In this document: piece after piece, positions 27,314 through 36,179 of the stretch
How the letters are laid out: every line of letters starts with the position of its first letter
Position numbering within the stretch: position 1 is the first letter of the stretch
Assembly: GCF_013087515.1 (NCBI RefSeq)
Contig: NZ_JABFCN010000070.1
Location: forward strand, 124,001 to 188,000
DNA length: 64,000 nt
Reading direction: 5' to 3'
DNA from: Rhizobium sophorae
GTDB lineage: Bacteria > Pseudomonadota > Alphaproteobacteria > Rhizobiales > Rhizobiaceae
Notes under the pieces: generated by a model
The model's input: the letters and a program-made list of their open reading frames with translations, nothing else
What the model was told of the DNA's origin: nothing
Database searches by the model: none
Translations under genes and position numbers: made by a program

Positions 27314-27447
27314 ACCACATTGACCATCTTGTGGAGACCAGCGACGTGGCTGGTGAGATTTAGATGGTCAGTACCCATGGTGTCCGAAAGCGACATGCCG
27401 CCACTCCGGCACGGCCGCGCATGGAGCGCGGCCGTTGTCCTCCCCCG

Positions 27448-28281
27448 TCAATGCGCCATGAATATTGGCATGCTGCTTTGCTCGATCATGTTGCGCGTCA
27501 CGCCTCCGAAGAGCGTCTGCTGCCAGCGAGGGTGATTGTATGCGCCCATGACGATCAAGTCGGCATTCACATCCGTCGCATGCTGCCTCAAGATCTCGTC
27601 AGCCCTGTTTCCGCCGCTGGCCACACGATCCACCTGAACCTTGACACCGTGACGGGAGAGGAAGCTCGCGATGTCGGCGCCTGGTTCTTCTCCATTCACC
27701 CGCTCTCGCGAGACTGGATCGACCATCGTCACGTAGACGCAGTCAGCCATCTTCAACAGATCTAGGGCCTGCCTTGCGGCACGCGATGCCTCGTCGCTCG
27801 AATCCCACGCCAGTACGATCGATTTGGAAGTGGAAGAGAGCGGCCGCCGTCCGCGGTTGATGATGACCGGCGTCGGCGTCTGGAATAGAGCGCCATCCAT
27901 GACCCGTTTCTGGAGTTCCTCGTCCTTGCAGGCTTGGCGGCCGACGAGTACGACGTCGGCATAGAGCGCCCGTTCTGCAATGTCCTCCCGGGCAAACGCG
28001 AATTCCGTATAGACGTCCTGCACGTCGTAGGACAGACCGGTGCGCGACAAGTTTTCCTTGATCTCTTCGGCTTTCTTGACGAGTTCCTCGATTTCGCGCT
28101 GGCGTTCGTCGAGCCAGACGGTCGACAGGGAGTTGTATCCTCCCGTCGTTGGCGACGCGCCCATGCAGATCACGACCGCGGTGAGATGCGCTCCGGAGGC
28201 TCCGCAAAACTCAACGGCGGCCTTCAGGTCTTCGTCGAAATATTTGGAAGTCAGGATACTCAATACCGTGCGAATGGACAT
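27448..28281 (-). CDS. Tandem universal stress protein (two UspA domains)
   Basis: A 277-residue protein with two UspA-like halves. The second ends in the nucleotide-binding pattern DLIVMGAYNHPRWQQTLFGG then VTRNMIEQSSMPIFMAH; the first has VVLVGRQACKDEELQKRVM. Such proteins bind ATP or AMP and support survival under hypoxia and starvation. ATG 28281 follows GAGAGGTGACC. A FixK-type box lies 57 bp upstream (28338-28351), so expression is probably induced when oxygen is low. Confidence 0.87.
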   Translation of the reverse strand: MSIRTVLSILTSKYFDEDLKAAVEFCGASGAHLTAVVICMGASPTTGGYNSLSTVWLDERQREIEELVKKAEEIKENLSRTGLSYDVQDVYTEFAFAREDIAERALYADVVLVGRQACKDEELQKRVMDGALFQTPTPVIINRGRRPLSSTSKSIVLAWDSSDEASRAARQALDLLKMADCVYVTMVDPVSRERVNGEEPGADIASFLSRHGVKVQVDRVASGGNRADEILRQHATDVNADLIVMGAYNHPRWQQTLFGGVTRNMIEQSSMPIFMAH

Positions 28282-28337
28282 TTCGGTCACCTCTCTTGTT
28301 GAATATCGAAAGAATAACGGCACTTGCGCTGACGTCT

Positions 28338-28351
28338 TTGATCTTCGTCAA
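28338..28351. promoter_or_regulatory. FNR/FixK-type box
   Basis: TTGATCTTCGTCAA matches the TTGAY-N4-RTCAA anaerobox. Its centre is 63 bp before the start codon of the universal stress protein gene, a suitable place for a class II activator site. Confidence 0.75.
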
Positions 28352-31028
28352 GCAACGCGGGATGAACGATCGCGGCGTCTCCGGGAGAAGAACTTGTCGA
28401 CCTCGGTCACGAGAACGAGGGAGCTCGCCATCAGCATGCTGAGACCCCATTCAAGAGGCGTGATCGGCGAAAGGCCAAGAGTTCTGCTAAGCCATGGCAC
28501 GTACATCGCCGAGATGTGGATCGTCTGTGCCGCGAGCACGCTGAGGAGCAGGAAGCGGTTCCGAAGGATATCGATGGAGAATATCGATCGTCTTTCGGAG
28601 GAGCATGCCAGCGTCTGGACGTTCTCGAACAGCACGAAGATGAGAAGGGTTATGTTACGGGCTTCGGGAGCGCCATATCCATGCGCAATCATCCATTGGA
28701 AGGCGAGGAACGCTGCTCCGCCGATCACGATCGTCGATTGGACGACGCGCCGGATCATCGTCCGGTCGAGGATGGGCTCGAGCGGAGAACGCGGCGGCCC
28801 CGCCAACTCGTCTCCTTCCGGCCTTCCGCCGGCAAGGGCAACGTCCTGGATGCCGTTTGTCACGAGATTGAGCCATAAGAGCTGAACAGGGAGGAGTGGC
28901 ATGGGGAGGCCGAATGGCAGCGCGAGCATGAAGAGCAGGACTTCGGCGGCGCCCGTTGCGACCGTCATCAGCACCACCTTGCGGATGTTGCGATAGGCCG
29001 CCCTGCCTTCGGCGATCCCCGTGACGATGGATGCAAAGTTGTCGTCCGTGACGACGAGATCGGCGCTTTCCTTCGCCACCTCTGTTCCCCTGAGCCCCAT
29101 TGCAACGCCGACATGCGCCTTCTTCAAAGCCGGACCGTCGTTCACACCGTCTCCGGTGACGGCGACAATGTGGCCGTTGCGGATTAGGGATCCGACGATC
29201 GACGATTTCTGCGCCGGCTGCACGCGGGCATAGATGCGGGCTCCTCTCGTAATCTCGTCCAGCCGTTGGTCGCCCGCTCGTGCAGCTTCATCGATATCGT
29301 GGCCCGAAACCACCTGGCTGGCGTGAAAGTTCAGGCCGGCATCTCTGGCAATCGCGGCAGCGGTCCGCGGGTCGTCCCCGGTTACCATTACGACCTCCAC
29401 GCCGGCCGCGCGGCAGTCTTTCATAGCCTTCGGTACTTCAGGTCGAACCGGATCCTGCAGTCCTGCCAGCCCCAAGAACACGAGATCGACAAGGTGACCG
29501 TGTCCGAAACTTCCGGCGAGGGACGCGCCGATTTCCCCTTCGGCGAACGCGAGCACCCTGAGGCCTCGAGTGGCCATTTCTTCCTTCTGCGCCAAAAGCG
29601 ACGCACGGTCGATTTCGACTACGTTTCCTGCGGAGTCCATGCGATCAGACATTTCTATAAGCACCTCCGACGCCCCCTTGACGAAGACATGGATCCGATC
29701 GCTGCCGTGGTGGAATGATGCAGCGTATTTGTGCTCGGGCTCGTAGGCGATCCTTGCCGCCAGCGGGTATCGGTCGTTCAGCTCTCCCTGTGCCAGCCCC
29801 GCCTTTCGCCCAGCTGCAAGAAGCGCCACGTCGACCGTGTCTCCGGCGGCGACCCAGAGATCGTCATGGCGAGCCAGGGTTCCTTCATTTGCGAGCAGTG
29901 CAGCGCGTAGCAGCCTGCGCGCTCTCTCGCGGACAAGGTCGCTGTCCAGGCCGCTCGCCCTGATCTCGCACTTGTCGAGATCGGCATGGGCGTCAAAGGC
30001 GATGTCCGTTCCGTCCGGCAGGCGAATTCGGTCACCGTCTGTACGTTGCTCGTCAAGGTCCCCGTCTTGTCCGTGGCGATGATCGTGGTCGAACCCAGGG
30101 CCTCCACGGCCGGCATGCTTCGGACGATGACGTTGCGGGCGGCCATCCGCCGCATGCTGACGGCAAGCGCGACGGAGATGGCGATCGGAAGCCCTTCCGG
30201 AACAGCGCTCACTGCCAGACCTACGGACATCATGACAAGATCGTGCAAAGGGAGGCCCCGCATGAAGCCTGCTAGCACCAGCACCAATGCTGCCAACCCT
30301 ACGAAAACCGCGAGCGCGTTCGTGAACTTCGCTAGACGGGCGACGAGCGGGGGCTGCGACGAGCTGGCTCTTCCCAACTCGACGGCGATGCTGCCAAGCA
30401 TCGTCGCGGGGCCTGTAGCGGTCACAATGCCTTTAGCTCGCCCGCGCGTCACCAGGGAACCTGCGAGCAACAGCAGGGAATTGCGGTTTTCATCCGACGA
30501 GCCTTCGACCGCCCGCCCTTTGGGGACTGGCATCGACTCGCCGGTCAGAAGCGACTCGTCGCACCGAAGGTCGCTCGCATCGACAAGCATCAGATCGGCA
30601 GGGACCCTGTCGCCGGATTCCAGAAGAACGAGATCGCCCACCACCAGCCGCTTGGCCTCGATCTTGCAAGCCGCGCCGTCCCGGATGACCCTCGCCGACG
30701 GCTGCTCGAGCTTACGAAGGGCGGCGGCCGCTCGATCCGCAGAATACTCCTGATACGTGCCTATGCAGGCATTGATCAGAAGCACGACGAGAATGAACAG
30801 GGCGTCTTCGATCCTGCCGGTCGCAAACGAGAGCGCCGACGCCAGCAAAAGAATGTAGATGATCGGGTTGCGAAATTGAACGAGGAAGACCTTCAGCGGC
30901 GATGGGGGCTCAGGCTCGGGCAGCGTGTTTGGCCCGAGCTTGGCAAGGCGTTGCTCGGCCTCGACGCTCGTCAGTCCGCTCGCCTTGGGCGTTTTGGAGG
31001 CGGGTGTCTGCGCCGTGAGATTCATCAT
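28348..31028 (-). pseudogene. P2-type (Ca2+/Mg2+-like) cation ATPase, frameshifted
   Basis: Together the two frames encode a complete P2 ATPase of about 890 residues: cytosolic N-terminus (SVEAEQRLAKLGPNTLPEPE), actuator TGES in LLTGESMPV, PEGLPIAISVALAVSMR, phosphorylation site DKTGTLTSN, then KGASEVLIEMSD, VTGDGVNDGPALKKA and C-terminal membrane helices. The frame is lost at about 30022-30028, directly after DKTGTLTSNVQTVTEF; RLPDGTDIAFDAHADL continues in the other frame, so one base is missing. Unless this is an assembly error, no active pump is made. A FixK box at 31101 precedes it. Confidence 0.8.
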
Positions 31029-31100
31029 GGGCTCCGGTCTTGTCGCAACGATTTCATTGAAAGCTCACGAGACAGCCTATGTGCACCCGCGCACGGGGCA

Positions 31101-31114
31101 TTGACCGGGATCAA
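31101..31114. promoter_or_regulatory. FNR/FixK-type box
   Basis: TTGACCGGGATCAA, a full anaerobox, 73 bp before the cation ATPase start codon (minus strand) and about 150 bp before the DksA/TraR-like gene (plus strand). It may serve both. Confidence 0.75.
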
Positions 31115-31266
31115 GGAGTTTCGATCGGACTGAGATATGCTGCAGACGATTTGTGGGCCGCGGCATATGCGGCCACAGCGTTTCGAAGGCGGTGCGTTTG
31201 GATCGGTGTTCCGACGGCGTCGCGTGTGGACCCAGATTGATCCGGCAAGATTGAAAGGCGATTAAA

Positions 31267-31590
31267 ATGAATAAAAGCTCGGTGCAGACGGTGTTGCAGA
31301 CGATGAAGGAGGACCTTGTTCGTCGTCTCGGAGCGATCGACGCAGATCTCTGCGTCGCGCTCGAGAAGGACAGCGAGGAACGCGCGACCCAGGTTGAGAA
31401 CGACGAAGTTCTTCGCGAGATGCAAGCCGAGGGGCGCGACCAGATCGCGGCCATCGACGCGGCGATCGAAAGGCTCAACGACGGCACATACGGGAAATGC
31501 GTCAAATGCCATCATCCGATCGGCAAGGAGCGGCTGACTGCCGTTCCCTATACGCCGTTCTGCATCGATTGCGCAAAATCGTTCCGCTGA
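31267..31590 (+). CDS. DksA/TraR-type zinc-finger protein
   Basis: A 107-residue protein: a coiled-coil N-terminal half (EDLVRRLGAIDADLCVALEK, MQAEGRDQIAAIDAAIERL) and a C4 zinc finger (CVKC ... CIDC) at the end. DksA relatives enter the RNA-polymerase secondary channel and alter initiation in starvation; the short TraR-like forms often work without ppGpp. It is followed after 28 bp by the P1B ATPase gene. Confidence 0.87.
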   Translation: MNKSSVQTVLQTMKEDLVRRLGAIDADLCVALEKDSEERATQVENDEVLREMQAEGRDQIAAIDAAIERLNDGTYGKCVKCHHPIGKERLTAVPYTPFCIDCAKSFR

Positions 31591-31618
31591 GGCTTCTGGA
31601 TTGATGGGAGGGTGAGAG

Positions 31619-33481
31619 GTGGCTACAGCGGCGGCTTGGTGGGCTGATAGGTGGACGCACCCTCAGGGCAGCCTCTCGCGTCTGACGGACGGGAGATCCC
31701 GGTCCGGCCTTCTGGTGCTGTCGTCGCTTTTTGCACTTATGATCGCATTTGCCTTCTATCTCGCGGGCAACGGCCTTGGATTCAAGTCAATCCTCATCGG
31801 CTGCACCAGTCTGATCCTCGCGGCCCTTTGCGTTGAGATCGCCAAGAAGGTGCGAAATGGGGAATACGGCCTGGACCTGATCGCGGCCCTGGCGATGGGG
31901 TCCTCCTTGTGGTTCGGCGAATATCTTGCCGGCGCGATCGTCGGTCTCATGTATTCCGGCGGTCAGTTTCTGGAGGTGTACGCACATCGTCGCGCCGACG
32001 AGGGCATGTCGGCTTTGCTGGCGCAAGTTCCGCGGACGGCCCTGCGGCTTGACGGAACCGGTTTCCAAGAAATTTCGATCGAGAAGATCGCGGTCGGTGA
32101 CGTGCTCCTGATACGCAAGGGCGACGTCGTACCGGCCGACGGGGCGCTCGTCGGCGAAGTCGCGACGATCGACCAGGCGGTGCTGACCGGAGAGCCTTTC
32201 CCGGTGCGCATCGTCAGGGGTGGCAACATTTCGAGCGGCGCTACGAACGAGGGCGATGCGATTGAAATCCGCGTTCTAAGCCGCGCCGAGGACAGCACCT
32301 ATGCCGGTATAGTCAGGCTCGTGGAAGCATCGAGACGTTCCAAGGCGAAGCTGATGCGCCTAGCCGACCGGTTCTCAGTGTGGCTCCTATTCGCCACGAT
32401 CGCGGTCGCGGGAGGCTCGGCATTCATGTCCGGAGACATGTCGCGGATCGTGGCCGTCCTGGTCGTCGCCACGCCCTGTCCCTTGATCCTGGCCGTACCC
32501 GTCGCACTTGCGGCCGGCACTTCAAAAGCCGCCAAGGAGGGCGTTCTGGTGAAGGGTGCCGGACCTCTCGAGGCACTCGCCCAGGCCACCGTGGCGGTGT
32601 TCGACAAGACGGGGACGCTCACTGCGGGACAGCCGGAAGTCGGGCACATCGAGGGACCGGGACATCCCGACAGGATCCTGCGGCTGGCCGCCTCGCTGGA
32701 CCAGGCGTCGGGGCACGTGGTCGGACGCGCGCTAGTAGACGAGGCGCATAGACGTGGGTTGGTACTGAGCCGCCCATTGGAGGTTACCGAGACCGCGGGA
32801 TCCGGAATTTCCGGGATCGTCGATGGCGTGCGTGTCGGCGTCGGAGGAGACACGTATTTCGGAGAGGCGCCGCCGGCCGGGCCGAACGGGTCAGGCAGTG
32901 CAATGCGTGTAAAGGTGCTGTTTGACGGCACGCCGGCTGGCACGATCACGCTCGAAGACCGGCTTCGCGAAGATGCTGTCCAACTCGTCGCCCAGCTTAG
33001 GGCGTCGGGAATCTCTCGAATAGTGCTGGCTTCTGGTGACGAGTTGGCTATCGCGACAGCCATCGCTCGCTCGCTTGGCTTGGACGACGTCGCAGCGAGG
33101 CTCGCTCCCGCAGACAAAGTCGCAGTCGTCGAAAAGGAGCGCGTCCACGGGAAAGTGCTGATGGTCGGCGACGGCGTGAACGACGCGCCAGCGCTGGCGG
33201 CAGCCGACGTCGGAATTGCGGTCGGCGTCGAGAACCTTGCGGCGGCCGCGGAGGCTGCGGATATCGTGCTCGTCCGGGACGACCTCACCAAGATAGCGAC
33301 GGCGATTGGCATTGCGCGTCGTTCCCGCAAGATCGCGCTTCAAAGCGTCTATACGGGCATAGGTCTCTCGCTCATCGCAATGGGGTTTGCGGGAGCGGGA
33401 TACCTTCCGCCGGTCGGCGGCGCGTTGCTTCAGGAGGCCATTGACGTGGCGGTCATCCTCAACGCCCTTCGCGCCCTCTAA
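31619..33481 (+). CDS. P1B-type heavy-metal ATPase without N-terminal metal-binding domain
   Basis: A 620-residue pump with GTG start behind GGGAGGG. It contains the actuator TGEPFP, the transport motif CPC in VATPCPLILAVPVA, phosphorylation site FDKTGTLTAG and hinge MVGDGVNDAPALAAADVG. The usual HP dipeptide of P1B enzymes is replaced by HV (QASGHVVGRAL). No HMA domain or CxxC precedes the first helix. The metal is unknown; CPC pumps usually export Cu+, Zn2+ or related ions. It ends in a four-base overlap with the convergent universal stress protein gene. Confidence 0.85.
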   Translation: MATAAAWWADRWTHPQGSLSRLTDGRSRSGLLVLSSLFALMIAFAFYLAGNGLGFKSILIGCTSLILAALCVEIAKKVRNGEYGLDLIAALAMGSSLWFGEYLAGAIVGLMYSGGQFLEVYAHRRADEGMSALLAQVPRTALRLDGTGFQEISIEKIAVGDVLLIRKGDVVPADGALVGEVATIDQAVLTGEPFPVRIVRGGNISSGATNEGDAIEIRVLSRAEDSTYAGIVRLVEASRRSKAKLMRLADRFSVWLLFATIAVAGGSAFMSGDMSRIVAVLVVATPCPLILAVPVALAAGTSKAAKEGVLVKGAGPLEALAQATVAVFDKTGTLTAGQPEVGHIEGPGHPDRILRLAASLDQASGHVVGRALVDEAHRRGLVLSRPLEVTETAGSGISGIVDGVRVGVGGDTYFGEAPPAGPNGSGSAMRVKVLFDGTPAGTITLEDRLREDAVQLVAQLRASGISRIVLASGDELAIATAIARSLGLDDVAARLAPADKVAVVEKERVHGKVLMVGDGVNDAPALAAADVGIAVGVENLAAAAEAADIVLVRDDLTKIATAIGIARRSRKIALQSVYTGIGLSLIAMGFAGAGYLPPVGGALLQEAIDVAVILNALRAL

Positions 33482-34299
33482 TGGGCGAGAAGCACTGGTA
33501 GCACGGCCTTGACCAGCAGTTCCCGAGTGACTCCGCCGAGGATGAATTCACGAAGTCTCGAATGGCCAAACCCGCCCGCGATCAATAGGTCCGCCTTTCG
33601 TTCCAGCGCGGCCGATTGGATGGCGGCGGTCGCGGTCTCTCCGCCTGCCTGAAGCGATACGTCTTGCACTTCGAACCCCGAGTGCTTCAAAGAAGAGATC
33701 AGGAGCGCGCGGTTGGCGTCGTCGATCTCCTTGTCGTCGGTGATCGAGATGACCTGCACCTTGGTCGCGCGCTCGATGAAGATGCGGGCGCAGGATAGGG
33801 CACGTGCCGCGGTGGCGCTGCCATCCCAGGCAAGGGCGATCGTGTCCACACGAGAGCAGACGCTGGTCGCAGGAAACAGCACTAGGGGGCGGCCGCTTCC
33901 GAACAGCAGCGTCTCGGAAAGCTGTCGGGACAATTCCGAAGCCTCGACGATGGAGAGGTCGTGGCACCTGGCAATTTCGGAAAAGCGCTCATAGACGAAC
34001 GGTTCCCTGACCTCGAATCCGTGGATTCGCACCTCGAAGCCAGTCTCCGAAACAGCGTGGGTGAGATGTTCCCGCAGCGAAGTCCCGCTGTCCCGGCTAT
34101 ATCGCTCTGCTTGTCCCTGCCATGTGTCGACATCGATAACGGTGGGAAAGGGCGGATGGACCTCGGGGATCCGGACTTGCGGGATACTGGCGACGAGATG
34201 GGCGTCATTCTGCAAAGCGAGGCTGATAGCATTGTCGATTATGGCGAAGGAACTCGCGTCGGGATAGGTCGACAACGGAAGATGGAACTGCGGCTTCAT
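33478..34299 (-). CDS. Universal stress protein family protein
   Basis: A 273-residue UspA-family protein with the first half diverged and a C-terminal domain ending ADLLIAGGFGHSRLREFILG then GVTRELLVKAVLPVLLAH, the G-2x-G-9x-G(S/T) nucleotide-binding pattern. AGGAGG precedes the ATG. The N-terminus (MKPQFHLPLSTYPDASS) closely resembles that of the protein at 49034-49867, so these two are paralogues. A weak FixK-like site lies 57 bp upstream. Confidence 0.86.
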   Translation of the reverse strand: MKPQFHLPLSTYPDASSFAIIDNAISLALQNDAHLVASIPQVRIPEVHPPFPTVIDVDTWQGQAERYSRDSGTSLREHLTHAVSETGFEVRIHGFEVREPFVYERFSEIARCHDLSIVEASELSRQLSETLLFGSGRPLVLFPATSVCSRVDTIALAWDGSATAARALSCARIFIERATKVQVISITDDKEIDDANRALLISSLKHSGFEVQDVSLQAGGETATAAIQSAALERKADLLIAGGFGHSRLREFILGGVTRELLVKAVLPVLLAH

Positions 34300-34355
34300 G
34301 CTGGCCTCCTGAGGTTAAACTGCCGTCATGATGAATGCCGCAGAGAGAGTTCGCA

Positions 34356-34369
34356 TTGCGCTTTGTCAA
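34356..34369. promoter_or_regulatory. Weak FNR/FixK-like box
   Basis: TTGCGCTTTGTCAA keeps the right half-site GTCAA and TTG of the left half. It lies between the divergent stress-protein and flavin-binding genes, in the position expected for a shared control site. Confidence 0.45.
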
Positions 34370-34428
34370 GGCCGCGGCGCAACGAAGCTCCTATGATCGT
34401 GCCGTCACTAAAGCTGGAGGACACGGCC

Positions 34429-34887
34429 ATGACGATCAAGCTGACAGAGATCAACCCCGCTGAGTGCTACCGGATCCTTGAGAACGAGCGCTTCGGTCAT
34501 CTAGCATGCTGCAAGGATGGGCAGCCTTACGTGGCGGCGATCTATTTCGCCTTTTCCAGCGGCGTCGCCTATAGCTTCACCATGCCCGGCAAGAAGCTCG
34601 ACTGGATGCGGGGAAACGACAAGGTCTGCCTTCACGTCGAGCGGCGTTCGAGCGCCGGCGGGTGGACGAGCGTCGTCGTCGAAGGCAGGTTCGAGGAGTT
34701 TCCTGATAGCGACACGCGACAAAGCGAAAGGCTCCATGCATGGTCGCTTCTCCAAAAGTATTCAGACTGGTGGGAGATCGGCTCCATGAAGCCCCAAGAG
34801 CTCCCAATGCTCGATGGTTCTCCTCACGTCTTCTACGGCATTGCCGTCACGGCCGTGTCGGGACGGAGCGCAGTCAGAACGGAATGA
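34429..34887 (+). CDS. Pyridoxamine-5'-phosphate-oxidase-like flavin-binding protein
   Basis: A 152-residue split-barrel protein (LTEINPAECYRILENERFGH, YVAAIYFAFSSGVAYSFTMP, GRFEEFPDS). The pattern fits the PNPOx-like family that binds FMN or F420 and reduces small substrates, also called nitroimidazole-resistance-like. ATG 34429 has CTGGAGGA eight bases ahead; the open frame upstream to 33961 is antisense to the stress-protein gene. Similar proteins are common in FixK/FNR-controlled loci. Confidence 0.8.
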   Translation: MTIKLTEINPAECYRILENERFGHLACCKDGQPYVAAIYFAFSSGVAYSFTMPGKKLDWMRGNDKVCLHVERRSSAGGWTSVVVEGRFEEFPDSDTRQSERLHAWSLLQKYSDWWEIGSMKPQELPMLDGSPHVFYGIAVTAVSGRSAVRTE

Positions 34888-34932
34888 CGCCGATGCTCGA
34901 GCCGAACCCACATCCCACAAACGGAGCACCAC

Positions 34933-35304
34933 ATGCCATATCTCGCCGGCCTTTATCCAAGCGCCACATTCAACTTCAACCTCGCACCCGTCTTTCGCGC
35001 GGGGGCTTTGATTCAAGACGAGACCTTCGCCGCGTCGGCCACGGTCACCACGGATTTGACGGCGTCCGCCGCCCGGCGAGGGCTTCGATGCTTTGAATTT
35101 CTGACTCGACTTGGCTGCAGCATCGACCACGGCGATGCGGTCGAAGTTCTTTCGGACTTCGTCGAGACCGAGCTAGAGGAATATCCTAAGGAGGTGTCGC
35201 GGCTTTGCGAGACCGGTTCACGACTGTTGTCGCACGCGGCAGAACTGTGTCGCGACGTAGCCGCCGGTCAGGTCAGCGCGGCTGAAGCGAAGACGGTCGT
35301 GTGA
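34933..35304 (+). CDS. Hypothetical protein
   Basis: A 123-residue protein without recognised domain. The C-terminal two thirds look helical (AVEVLSDFVETELEEYPKEV, CETGSRLLSHAAELCRDVA). The ATG follows CGGAGCA. It sits between two genes of the low-oxygen group and shares the plus strand with the flavin-binding gene. The opposite frame looks less protein-like. Confidence 0.5.
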   Translation: MPYLAGLYPSATFNFNLAPVFRAGALIQDETFAASATVTTDLTASAARRGLRCFEFLTRLGCSIDHGDAVEVLSDFVETELEEYPKEVSRLCETGSRLLSHAAELCRDVAAGQVSAAEAKTVV

Positions 35305-35315
35305 AGCGCGCGGCG

Positions 35316-35726
35316 TCACCGGGTCGTTCGCAAGACGAGCACTGAGCATGGTGCGCGCTGCACGACGTGGTCCACGACCGAGCCGAAGACGCGGTCGAGC
35401 ACGTCGTCCCGGTGAGAGGCGATCACGACGAGATCGGCGGCGATCTCCTTTGCGACGGCGACGATGACCTGCGACGGGTTGCCCGCCCGGACGTGTATAG
35501 AAGCCGGAGTGTCGGTCGACCGAAGGGCTTCCGAAAGTCTGGTCTCGCCGGCGGCCATCACCTCGATCGCCCAATCATCCGGCGAGGCGGACGAGGGTAG
35601 GCCCTCCACCGCGTGAACGAGGTGGAGGCTTCCGTTGGGGGCGAGCTGCGCGCGGGCCGTTTCGACGAGCTGGAGCATGCGTTGCCGGGATCCCCGGCCG
35701 ATGGCGCAGACGACTGTGGCGAACAT
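35316..35726 (-). CDS. Single-domain universal stress protein
   Basis: A 136-residue UspA domain: MFATVVCAIGRGSRQRML at the start and IAADLVVIASHRDDVLDRVF then GSVVDHVVQRAPCSVLVLR at the end, with the phosphate-binding glycine/serine pattern. It begins two bases before the end of the next upstream small gene, so the two are co-transcribed. Third of four universal stress proteins in the island. Confidence 0.84.
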   Translation of the reverse strand: MFATVVCAIGRGSRQRMLQLVETARAQLAPNGSLHLVHAVEGLPSSASPDDWAIEVMAAGETRLSEALRSTDTPASIHVRAGNPSQVIVAVAKEIAADLVVIASHRDDVLDRVFGSVVDHVVQRAPCSVLVLRTTR

Positions 35727-35727
35727 G

Positions 35728-36027
35728 TCAGTATATGTCCTTTCCAGACAGGCCAACGAACTCGGTCGTCAGTCCATCGTCATGCGCTTCCTTGAGAAGT
35801 CGATCGGCGCTCATGATGTCGAGACACATGGTGTCAGTGAAGGATTGCCGGAGCGCGCAGCAGAAATGGTCTCTCGCCCATGCCTGGCCTCGCGGCGTCG
35901 CGGCCGTCACCTCCCAGCGATCCTCGTCCCGACGTCCGAGAACGAGGTCTGCGGACGTTCGCTCGACCGGAGGAATGGTCGTGGCTGCGTTGGTTGCTGT
36001 CTTGCGGGTCTTTTCTTGTTCGCGCAT
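35728..36027 (-). CDS. 99-residue hypothetical protein
   Basis: A small protein with an excellent AAAGGAGA ribosome-binding site. Middle part RRDEDRWEVTAATPRGQAW and end SADRLLKEAHDDGLTTEFVG suggest a short alpha/beta fold. It is translated just ahead of the stress-protein gene. Two FixK boxes lie 70-105 bp upstream, probably shared with the divergent alcohol dehydrogenase. Confidence 0.65.
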   Translation of the reverse strand: MREQEKTRKTATNAATTIPPVERTSADLVLGRRDEDRWEVTAATPRGQAWARDHFCCALRQSFTDTMCLDIMSADRLLKEAHDDGLTTEFVGLSGKDIY

Positions 36028-36095
36028 GTCCGTCTCCTTTGGATGAGGTCGTGGCGCTGTGTTCAGGAGCCTATCTGTCCCCGGGCGTGCCGTCT

Positions 36096-36132
36096 TTGAC
36101 GAGCATCAATCCGGATGTTTGACCGGGATCAA
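36096..36132. promoter_or_regulatory. Two tandem FNR/FixK-type boxes
   Basis: TTGACGAGCATCAA (36096-36109) and TTGACCGGGATCAA (36119-36132), centres 23 bp apart, between the divergent small-protein/stress-protein unit and the alcohol dehydrogenase gene. Confidence 0.78.
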
Positions 36133-36179
36133 TCCAAGGTGGGAAGGTGGTGATACGACTAGGGCCGTGGTACATTCCG

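Noticed and set aside
26600..28300. Left attachment repeat of the tRNA-Arg 3' end
   Set aside because: I scanned for the GGTGCGCCA/TGGCGCACC core near the left edge and found no convincing copy.
31228..31241. TTGATCCGGCAAGA as a second FixK box before the DksA-like gene
   Set aside because: The right half-site does not match RTCAA.
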